From the NCBI GenBank assembly GCA_036337765.1, contig JAYZDP010000102.1, forward strand, positions 1 to 12,845: 12,845 nucleotides of DNA, read 5' to 3'. The stretch is from JAYZDP01 sp036337765. Its GTDB lineage: Bacteria > Acidobacteriota > Thermoanaerobaculia > Multivoradales > Multivoraceae. Below the pieces are notes generated by a model. The model saw nothing but the letters and a program-made list of their open reading frames with translations. It ran no database searches and was not told the origin of the DNA. The translations under genes were made by a program, and so were the position numbers. Positions 1 through 6,252 of the stretch are shown piece by piece. The number at the start of each line of letters is the position of its first letter. Position 1 is the stretch's first letter.

Positions 1-68
1 TGCTCAGCCACTACGCAGACTTGGGGCGATTTCGACAAGGTAGTTAGCAATCTCGGTGCCAGAACCTT

Positions 69-101
69 CAGGGCCCCGTATTCAGCAGATCCGGGGCCCT
101 G
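69..101. repeat. Perfect 10-bp inverted repeat (hairpin)
   Basis: The arm CAGGGCCCCG (69-78) is the exact reverse complement of CGGGGCCCTG (92-101), with a 13-nt loop. Neither side carries a T run, so it is not a textbook intrinsic terminator. It could still terminate transcription from a gene upstream of the window or be an mRNA-stabilising or operator structure. The pairing is read directly from the sequence; the function is inference. Confidence 0.45.
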
Positions 102-319
102 CCCCCTACTAGGATATAGCAATACTAGAATGGCGTGCTACGTTTCTACCCCATCCTGCCGATACAGAGGGGCTGACCAACAGTACTTCTACCCATCCGT
201 TCAGACTCGGGCCTTGAGCCGCCAGCAGCGATCCGCTACATTCGGCCCACAGCGAACGCTTGTGTGACTGGCGAGACAACGTGGGATCACCACGGGGGAG
301 CACGGGCGCTGAGATTGCC

Positions 320-360
320 GCTCGCCTGGGCATCCAACGGAACGGCCCTGGCGAGCTTTT
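320..360 (+). promoter_or_regulatory. Terminator-like hairpin in the glyA leader (possible attenuator)
   Basis: GCTCGCC (320-326) pairs with GGCGAGC (350-356). After one T/T mismatch, GGGC (328-331) pairs with GCCC (345-348), closing a 13-nt loop. The stem is followed at once by TTTT (357-360). It lies 29 nt before the ATG at 390. A competing fold exists: CCTGGGC (325-331) can pair with GCCCAGG (372-378), and GGAACG (339-344) with CGTTCC (363-368). That fold breaks the terminator stem and covers the start of the Shine-Dalgarno region. The mutually exclusive folds suggest attenuation or translational control. I recognise no known riboswitch core (glycine, THF, SAM, SAH), and GC-rich DNA makes chance pairings common. 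Confidence 0.35.
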
Positions 361-375
361 CGCGTTCCAGGGCCC

Positions 376-381
376 AGGAGG
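376..381 (+). promoter_or_regulatory. Ribosome binding site of the glyA-like gene
   Basis: AGGAGG with an 8-nt spacer to the ATG at 390. This supports that start, because no other in-frame start near it has such a site. The first three bases lie in the arm of the alternative leader fold (372-378), so the site could be partly occluded. Confidence 0.75.
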
Positions 382-389
382 ACAGGTAG

Positions 390-1679
390 ATGGACCCCAA
401 TCGAGAAGCCCTGATGGAAGACGATCCGGAGATCTTCACCGCGATCCTTGGCGAAGAGGACCGGCAGCGACGTGGGATCGAGCTGATCCCGTCGGAGAAC
501 TACACCTACGCGGAAGTGCTCGCGGCCAACGGCTCGATCTTCACCAATAAGTACGCCGAGGGTTATCCCGGACGGCGCTACTACGGCGGTCAGCAGTTCA
601 CCGACCGCATCGAGGTGCTCGCGCGCGAGCGCGCTGTCGAGCTATTCCGCTGCGAGCACGCCAACGTGCAGCCGCTCTCGGGATCGCCGATGAACCAGGC
701 GGTCTACATGGGCCTGCTGGATCCGGGCGACACGATCCTCGCTATGGACCTGTCTCACGGCGGCCACCTCACCCACGGCGCCCCGGTCTCGCACATGGGA
801 AATATATTCTACTTCGTGCGCTACCGTACCTACCCAGAAGACGCCGGCAGCATTGACTTCGAGCTACTGGCCCGACTGGCACATGAGCACGAGCCCAAGA
901 TGGTCCTGTGCGGCTACTCCTCCTATCCTCGCGATTACGACTACTCCGACTTCAAGGCGGTCGCCGATGAGGTCGGGGCACTGACCATGGCCGACGTGTC
1001 ACACATCGGCGGCCTCATCGCGGGCCGGGCGATGCGCAACCCCTTCGATCACGGCTTCGACGTCGTCACGACAACGACACACAAGTCGCTTCGCGGACCG
1101 CGCGGCGGCATGATCCTGTGCCGCCAGGAGTTCGCGAAGGCGATCGACAAGGCGGTCTTCCCCGGCCTGCAGGGAGGACCCCATATGAACGTCATCGCAG
1201 GAGTCGCGGTCACCCTGCGAAAGGCCCTGCAGCCCGAGTTTCGCGCGTACTGCCGGGACGTTCTGACCAACGCCAAGATCCTCGCCGAAGAACTCATGGC
1301 GCGTGGATGCAAGCTGGTCACCGGCGGCACCGACAACCACATGATGGTCGTCGACACCGTCTCGAGCTTCGATATCAACGGCCGTATCGCCGAAGAGACC
1401 CTCGACGCGGTCTCGATCACGGTCAACAAACAGCTCATCCCGGACGACCCGAATCCGCCGCTGCGCCCGAGCGGCATTCGCCTCGGCAGCCCCGCGGCCA
1501 CCACCCGCGGCCTGGGCGCGGAAGAGATGCGCAGACTCGCCGGATGGATCGCCTACGCCCTCGAGCACCGCGAGGACTCGGACGCCCTCAGCCGGCTGCG
1601 CAACGAGGTCGAGGATCTCTGCCTCGCCTATCCCATCCCAGGCATCGAGGCGCACGTCGAAACGGCCACGACGGCCTGA
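390..1679 (+). CDS. glyA: Serine hydroxymethyltransferase family enzyme (PLP-dependent, GlyA-like)
   Basis: The predicted cytoplasmic reaction is the interconversion of serine plus tetrahydrofolate with glycine plus 5,10-methylene-THF. The 429 residues match the family's usual 415-430. Family landmarks are all present: IELIPSEN (30-37), TNKYAEGYPG (52-61) with Y55 and E57, RRYYGG (62-67), HGGHLTHGA (123-131), the PLP-contacting D202 and H205, the Schiff-base lysine K232 in TTTTHKSLRGPRGG, and the substrate-carboxylate arginine R364 in GIRLGSPA. Several motifs are diverged. The usual HSGSQAN reads LSGSPMN (96-102), and the usual VDMAHIAGL reads ADVSHIGGL (201-209). It may therefore be a paralogue acting on a related amino acid rather than the housekeeping GlyA. 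The ATG at 390 is set by a strong ribosome binding site. A crotonase gene follows 17 nt downstream and is probably cotranscribed. The family call is secure; the exact substrate is not. Confidence 0.9.
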   Translation: MDPNREALMEDDPEIFTAILGEEDRQRRGIELIPSENYTYAEVLAANGSIFTNKYAEGYPGRRYYGGQQFTDRIEVLARERAVELFRCEHANVQPLSGSPMNQAVYMGLLDPGDTILAMDLSHGGHLTHGAPVSHMGNIFYFVRYRTYPEDAGSIDFELLARLAHEHEPKMVLCGYSSYPRDYDYSDFKAVADEVGALTMADVSHIGGLIAGRAMRNPFDHGFDVVTTTTHKSLRGPRGGMILCRQEFAKAIDKAVFPGLQGGPHMNVIAGVAVTLRKALQPEFRAYCRDVLTNAKILAEELMARGCKLVTGGTDNHMMVVDTVSSFDINGRIAEETLDAVSITVNKQLIPDDPNPPLRPSGIRLGSPAATTRGLGAEEMRRLAGWIAYALEHREDSDALSRLRNEVEDLCLAYPIPGIEAHVETATTA

Positions 1680-1696
1680 CGCTGGAGCAAGTCACC

Positions 1697-2554
1697 ATGG
1701 ACTACCAACAGATCCGTTACGAAGTCGACGGGCCGATCCTGAAGATCACCCTGGACCGACCCGAAAAGCTCAACGCCTTCACCGGCACGATGCAGTCGGA
1801 GCTCATCGAGGCGTATCGCCGTGCCGACGACGACGACAACGTCCGCGTGATCATCGTCACGGGTGAGGGCCGCGGCTTCTGCGCCGGTGCCGATCTCTCT
1901 GCGGGTCCCTCGACCTTCGATCGCACCAAGCGCCACTCGGAGACCAGCGCGGAGAAGCACCGCGACGGCGGCGGACTGCTTAGCCTGGCCGTCTACGATC
2001 TGAAGAAGCCGCTCATCGCCGCCATCAACGGGCCCGCGGTCGGCGTTGGGGCGACGATGACCCTGCCCATGGACATCCGGATCGCCTCGACACAGGCACG
2101 GATGGGTTTCGTCTTCTCGCGCAGGGCCATCGTTCCGGAGGCTTGCTCGACCTACTTCCTGTCGCGCGTGGTGGGCCCAGCGCAGGCCGCCGAGTGGTTT
2201 CTCACCGGGCGCGTCTTCGAAGCGGAGGAGGCCCTGCGGGGCGGGCTCGTCAGCCGCGTGGTCGCTCCAGAGGACCTACTGCCGACCGCGACATCGATCG
2301 CAAACGAGATCGCCGAGAACACCGCTCCGGTCTCCGTAGCGCTCTGCCGGCAAATGATGTGGCGTGGCCTGGAGGCCCAAAGCCCAATGGAGATGCACCG
2401 GCTCGAATCGCTGGGCGTCTACTGGCGGGGCCAGAGCCCCGACGCCGTCGAGGGTGTCGCCTCGTTCCTCGAAAAACGCAAACCTGACTTCTCCGGCAGG
2501 CCCTCAAAGGACATGCCCCCCCACTACCCCTGGTGGGAAGACCCCGACTTCTAG
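1697..2554 (+). CDS. Crotonase / enoyl-CoA hydratase-isomerase family protein
   Basis: The 285-residue protein has the crotonase fold, which acts on acyl-CoA thioesters. The oxyanion-hole segments are visible: GRGFCAGADLS (59-68) and NGPAVGVGAT (111-120). ITLDRPEKLNAF (17-28) is the typical N-terminal strand. In rat mitochondrial hydratase two glutamates are catalytic. By manual alignment the second is kept (E166 in AAEWFLTG), but the first falls on F140. A different glutamate, E148 in VPEACS, sits where hydratases have the PGAGG glycine. This pattern occurs in a crotonase subgroup that may be isomerases or have other acyl-CoA activities. The C-terminal tail ends in MPPHYPWWEDPDF. ATG 1697 has GGAG at 1684-1687 (9-nt spacer) and starts 17 nt after the glyA-like stop. 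The frame stays open upstream to 1118, but that extension is an overprint of the first gene. I assign no specific substrate. Confidence 0.88.
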   Translation: MDYQQIRYEVDGPILKITLDRPEKLNAFTGTMQSELIEAYRRADDDDNVRVIIVTGEGRGFCAGADLSAGPSTFDRTKRHSETSAEKHRDGGGLLSLAVYDLKKPLIAAINGPAVGVGATMTLPMDIRIASTQARMGFVFSRRAIVPEACSTYFLSRVVGPAQAAEWFLTGRVFEAEEALRGGLVSRVVAPEDLLPTATSIANEIAENTAPVSVALCRQMMWRGLEAQSPMEMHRLESLGVYWRGQSPDAVEGVASFLEKRKPDFSGRPSKDMPPHYPWWEDPDF

Positions 2555-2575
2555 CCAGCAGAATAGTAGTGCCGC

Positions 2576-2613
2576 TTCCTCCGGGCCTGCGCGGCGAGCG
2601 CCCCCCGGAGGGA
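2576..2613 (+). terminator. Hairpin after the crotonase gene, probable terminator
   Basis: CCTCCGGG (2578-2585) pairs with CCCGGAGG (2604-2611), extendable outward by a T-G wobble and a T-A pair. An inner GCGC/GCGC stem (2589-2592 with 2598-2601) closes a 5-nt loop. It starts 21 nt after the stop codon at 2554. No U tract follows, which is common for high-GC genomes but weakens the call as an intrinsic terminator. Confidence 0.45.
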
Positions 2614-2620
2614 CAGCGAA

Positions 2621-2696
2621 ACTAGCTGGGGCCACGGTATGAGTGCGCTCCCGCCGCGACCAGCCGGGGACCGTGAGTACAGCGGCCCCAGCTAGT
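2621..2696. terminator. Large 13-bp perfect inverted repeat between convergent genes
   Basis: ACTAGCTGGGGCC (2621-2633) is the exact reverse complement of GGCCCCAGCTAGT (2684-2696). The 50-nt interior has nested pairings: ACGGT (2634-2638) with ACCGT (2670-2674) and CCCG (2650-2653) with CGGG (2665-2668). The right arm contains the TAG stop of the DUF4175 gene (2692-2694, minus strand). On the minus strand the outer stem runs into AGTTTCGC, a short T run, so it most likely terminates the six-gene minus-strand operon. It could also act in both directions. The pairing is seen; the function is inferred. Confidence 0.45.
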
Positions 2697-5600
2697 CCGT
2701 CTCGGACAGGTTCTCGTAGTACTTTTCTACGAGCTCGCGGAAGCCAGGGGGCACCTCGTCGGCGCCGGCCAGGTAGAGGCGCTCCTCGCCCTCCCCGACC
2801 AGGTCTCGCCACAGTCGATACTCGAACTGGCGCAGACCCTCGACTACCTGGGCCCGAAGCGACTCGAGCGCCAGGGGGTCGTTGTTGATGCCGCGAACGT
2901 TAAAGTCGCGCATCTTCCGCAGGACATCCTCGAGATCCTGGGATGAGATGCCGAGCTGAGACAGATCGCGCTGCAGGTCCTGGGCGTCACCAAGACGCTG
3001 CTGGAACTCGGCGCCCATCTGACGCAGATCCTCTGGTGTGAAGATGCCAGGTTGGTACCAGCCAGGGGTTCCACCCTGGCCGATCTGGGTGCGGAAACCA
3101 CCGTTGGCCGCGGCGCCACCCTGCTGCCCTCCTGGCTGACCCCGTTGGCCCCCGGACGCCTGCTGCCCACCCTGCTGTTGGCCCGGCTGCTGGCCGCCCT
3201 CCTGCTGCCCTTTCTGGCCCTGACCCTGCTGTTCAACTTGCTCGCCCTGCATGTCAGCTCGCCGCTGCATGCCCCGGTCCTCGAGTCGCGACTGGAAGGA
3301 CTCGAGGCGACGCACTAGCTCGCGCGCCTGCTCGAGGGCGTCATCCTGCCGATTCTCGGGTGAGGCACCCATCGCTTCGCCTGCCTCGGCCAGGCGTTCG
3401 CCCATCTCATCGAGGTCCTGTCCGATCTCGGTCTCGAAGCGCTGCGCATACTCGGGCGAGCGGCCACGCACGACGCCTTTCGAGTAGCGGATCTTTTCCT
3501 TGAGCTGGTTCTCCCGGATCGACTCGGAGGCCTGGCTCAGCGCTCGAGAGGCGCCCTTCTGCGTGCCTCTCGATTGGCGCGCGACCCGGTCGATCTGGTT
3601 CTCCAGGCTCGAGACCTCCTCACCCAGCTGATCCTTCTGCTCGAGGATCGACTCGAGCTGGCCCTGAAAACCCGAGCGGTCGCTGGTCGGATCGAGCGAA
3701 GACACTTCGTCGGAGATCTTCTCCTGCATCCGGCGGGCCCGACTCGAACGTTCCTTGAGGTCGTCCATCTCGGCGGCGAGCTCGAACTCGCGATTCTTCT
3801 CGAGTAGCCGGCGCGCCCGTTTTAGCTCCTCCAGGGCTTCGGATCCCCGGGCCGTCTCCCCCCCGCGACGATTGGCCATGGCCTGCTTCATCGAATCGGC
3901 CGCGTCCTGGAGTCGCCTTGCAGTCTGTTGCAGGTCAGGGCGCGAGCGTTCTCGCGCGAGGCGCTCGAGCCGGCGCGCGAGGTCCTCCGTCTCCTCGATC
4001 AGCTCTCGCTGTGAGCGGCTGCCCGAGCTGGCCCCGCCGTTCTGCGACGCCATGCGTCGTGCACGTTCGTTCTCCTGCTCCTGGCGGCGGGCCAGCTCTT
4101 TGAGCTTCTGTAGGGCCTCGTCGACCTGCTCCTGTACCTGTTGGCGCTCGCCGCGCTCGACCGTTTCATACTGGTTGTGGAGCTTGTCGAGCTCGAGCTC
4201 GAAGAGGTCCGCAAGATCCTCCGCCATCCGCTGGCCGTCGCCCCCCATGCCGCCCTGCTGAAACGACACCTGAACGTCGCGGAAAGTCGCCTCGGCGCGC
4301 TGGAGAAACTTCAGGGCCCGCTGCTCGGGCGCCAGAGCCTCGTCGGGCTTCTTCTCGCCTAGCCGTTCCTCAGCTGGCACCATCTCCGCCGCGCCACGGC
4401 CGAGGTTCTCGATGATGCCCTGGAAGTCCGCCTCGTCCCGCAGCCGGTTCTGCATTCGCGAGATTAGGTTGGCGACCTGTTCGCGCAGCCGTCCCTGCAT
4501 GAGAGCGACCGTGGTGAGGTTCTCGTCATAGTCGCTCGCCGCGTACTCGTTCTTGTCCCGCACCAACTTGAAGGTCGCTGCCACGATCTGGCGCTGGCGC
4601 CGCGACAGGGCGTTGTCCATCTCCCCGCCACCACCCATGCCACCCTGCTGCTGCGCCTGACGGTAGTTCTTGGCGAACGGGCTGATCTCGACGAAGTAGA
4701 TGTCCGTGGTGACCGTGGCGCGCTTGGACGAGTCGCCGGCATCGTTTGCACGGGCGTAGTAGGAAATGAAGTCGCCGTCCTCGAGCTCGTACTCCTCCAA
4801 GTAGAATGTATGGCCGATCTGTGCGTCGCGCGGCTTCTGCCGGCCGCTGAGCAGGACCACCGACTGCTCCTGTTCACCGTTGACCGAGTACCGCAGCTCG
4901 ACCCTGGAGATGCCGTAGTCGTCCTCGACTTTGACTTCCGAGAAGACCTCTTCGAGTTTGTGTGCCTTGATGTCGCGTCCCGGTTCTGAGAACGAGATGA
5001 CCGGCGGTTGATCCTCGAGTACCTCGATTATGTACTCGGGCGAGGACGGCATGAGCTCACCGGCGGGCCCTTCGAGATCGATCCGGTAGAAGGCGTCGAG
5101 CGTCACGTCGACAGAGCCTCGAAAAACGCCGTTCTCGTCCGCCTCCAGAATGCGCATGTCCTCGGCACCCTCCTCGCCCTCGAGCACCAGCCGACCTAGC
5201 CCAACCGGAAATGTCGGATAGATTTCGAGCTCGACTCGCGTTCCTCGCAGTGCCGCGATGTCGCCACTCTCCTCGAAGCGCTGGGGCGAAAGACCGGTAT
5301 ACGCAGGAAAGTGATACTCCATCGCGATGCGGTCGACGTAGGGAAGGTCGGCGACCTCGATGCGATGCAGCTCGGAGCGCACACCCTCGGCTTCGACGTA
5401 GTACTCGCTGGCCTCCTGCAAGTCGAGGAGCATTACCACCTTCTCCGACCCCTCGGCGGTCTCGACGCCTCCGGCGGGCATCATCGGCCAACGCTCCCAC
5501 TCACCGTTGTCGCCCCGCCGGATGGCGAGCTCGGTGGCCTCCGAGTCGAAACCATCGAGAACCGCCCGGACTTCCTGATCCGCGCCTCGAGCCACGGTGA

Positions 5601-6234
5601 CCGATCCGGGCATCACACCGATCGAGTAGGGGTTCTCAGCGGCCGCGCCGCTCCAAGGCATGAACAACAGCAGCGCTCCGTGGCGCAGAAGAGCCGGACT
5701 CAGCAGAACCGCAACGACCGCGGCCATCGCCACTCCGGACAGCATCGCAGAGCCGCGCCGCAGCGCACCGCGTTCGATCGACGCGCCATAATCCAAGGCC
5801 TGACAGCTGAGGATGGCCTTTTCCAAGAGCTTTCGCACGAGCTTCTCGGAGGGTGCGGCACCGCGATCGCCGCCGGGTACCTGGCGAGCTTCTGCACCGA
5901 ATTCGATCGCGCTGAGCAGCTCCGACTGAAGCGTAGGCTCGCTCTCCTCGATATAGAGAGCGACTTGCCGGTCGTTGACCCGCCGACTGAGCGGCAGGAC
6001 CAGAAAGCGCACCAGCAGACCCAACAGCGACAGCCAGATCAACACGCGGACGACGGTGACCGAAGTGTCGCTGTAGTGGAAGCGGTCCATCGCCCACACC
6101 GACACTGCGAACGCGGCGAAACCCGAGCCGGCCACGATCGCGAGGCCCCGCAGCAGGACCCGGATCCGCCAACGCCGGCGCGTCGTACGGATCGCCAGCA
6201 TCAGCTCGTCGTAGACCGCGCTCAGTTCGCTCAT
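2692..6234 (-). CDS. DUF4175 family membrane protein with long coiled coil
   Basis: This 1180-residue protein is the last gene of the minus-strand operon. Order of parts: a basic cytoplasmic N-terminus, a hydrophobic pair at about 26-48 and 61-82, and a third membrane segment at about 161-193. Next comes a beta-rich, probably periplasmic region (about 200-520) with Ig-like segments such as VADLPYVDRIAMEYHFPAYTG and the repeated acidic DxQPPVI-type strand at 408-414. A long charged helical/coiled-coil region runs from 540 to 990, then a Q/G-rich low-complexity linker (about 997-1045). A conserved C-terminal block (1060-1180) ends in VPPGFRELVEKYYENLSE. Two glycine-rich hinges of the form QQGGMGGxG occur at 529-537 and 659-667. 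The layout matches DUF4175 proteins known beside MoxR/DUF58 genes. The ATG at 6234 has GGAAAGG at 6240-6246. The gene starts 18 nt after the BatA/VWA stop. A role as a structural or substrate-contacting part of a MoxR complex is inference. Confidence 0.85.
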   Translation of the reverse strand: MSELSAVYDELMLAIRTTRRRWRIRVLLRGLAIVAGSGFAAFAVSVWAMDRFHYSDTSVTVVRVLIWLSLLGLLVRFLVLPLSRRVNDRQVALYIEESEPTLQSELLSAIEFGAEARQVPGGDRGAAPSEKLVRKLLEKAILSCQALDYGASIERGALRRGSAMLSGVAMAAVVAVLLSPALLRHGALLLFMPWSGAAAENPYSIGVMPGSVTVARGADQEVRAVLDGFDSEATELAIRRGDNGEWERWPMMPAGGVETAEGSEKVVMLLDLQEASEYYVEAEGVRSELHRIEVADLPYVDRIAMEYHFPAYTGLSPQRFEESGDIAALRGTRVELEIYPTFPVGLGRLVLEGEEGAEDMRILEADENGVFRGSVDVTLDAFYRIDLEGPAGELMPSSPEYIIEVLEDQPPVISFSEPGRDIKAHKLEEVFSEVKVEDDYGISRVELRYSVNGEQEQSVVLLSGRQKPRDAQIGHTFYLEEYELEDGDFISYYARANDAGDSSKRATVTTDIYFVEISPFAKNYRQAQQQGGMGGGGEMDNALSRRQRQIVAATFKLVRDKNEYAASDYDENLTTVALMQGRLREQVANLISRMQNRLRDEADFQGIIENLGRGAAEMVPAEERLGEKKPDEALAPEQRALKFLQRAEATFRDVQVSFQQGGMGGDGQRMAEDLADLFELELDKLHNQYETVERGERQQVQEQVDEALQKLKELARRQEQENERARRMASQNGGASSGSRSQRELIEETEDLARRLERLARERSRPDLQQTARRLQDAADSMKQAMANRRGGETARGSEALEELKRARRLLEKNREFELAAEMDDLKERSSRARRMQEKISDEVSSLDPTSDRSGFQGQLESILEQKDQLGEEVSSLENQIDRVARQSRGTQKGASRALSQASESIRENQLKEKIRYSKGVVRGRSPEYAQRFETEIGQDLDEMGERLAEAGEAMGASPENRQDDALEQARELVRRLESFQSRLEDRGMQRRADMQGEQVEQQGQGQKGQQEGGQQPGQQQGGQQASGGQRGQPGGQQGGAAANGGFRTQIGQGGTPGWYQPGIFTPEDLRQMGAEFQQRLGDAQDLQRDLSQLGISSQDLEDVLRKMRDFNVRGINNDPLALESLRAQVVEGLRQFEYRLWRDLVGEGEERLYLAGADEVPPGFRELVEKYYENLSETD

Positions 6235-6252
6235 ATTGGCCTTTCCATCTTG

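Larger units (their letters stand above)
1..389. other. Gene-free 5' region and leader of the glyA-like gene
   Basis: No coding sequence can be supported here. Frame 1 is open from base 1 to a stop at 265-267 and could be the tail of an upstream gene. Its third positions are much less GC-rich than in the real genes of the window and the translation resembles no family I know, so I leave it out. The ORF on the opposite strand (109-333) is equally featureless. What can be seen is a perfect 10-bp hairpin (69-101), a small 5-bp hairpin (280-294), a terminator-like hairpin with a T run (320-360), and a good ribosome binding site (376-381). A less GC-rich patch around 110-130 could hold a promoter, but I see no convincing -35/-10 pair. 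Confidence 0.6.

Noticed and set aside
1..267. Open frame at the left edge as the end of an upstream gene
   Set aside because: Third-position GC is much lower than in neighbours and the translation shows no recognisable family; it cannot be supported without the sequence to the left.
300..389. Known riboswitch (TPP-like CTGAGA, SAH-like CAACGG fragments) before glyA
   Set aside because: The fragments are not in the order or structural context of those aptamers; only the alternative hairpins are reported.
999..1655. 218-codon minus-strand open frame opposite the SHMT-like gene
   Set aside because: Antisense shadow; no motif, and the plus-strand gene has a complete catalytic set.
1118..1696. 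Upstream extension of the crotonase frame to an ATG at 1118
   Set aside because: The extension overlaps the SHMT-like gene in another frame, is rich in Arg/Pro/Gly as GC-rich shadow frames are, and crotonase homology begins at the ATG at 1697, which has its own ribosome binding site.
3100..3245. Tandem DNA repeat of CTG-rich units
   Set aside because: It is imperfect and is explained by the Gln/Gly-rich linker of the DUF4175 protein.
3755..4261. Ser/Arg/Cys-rich plus-strand open frame
   Set aside because: Its repetitive composition is the complement of the coiled-coil codons of the DUF4175 gene.
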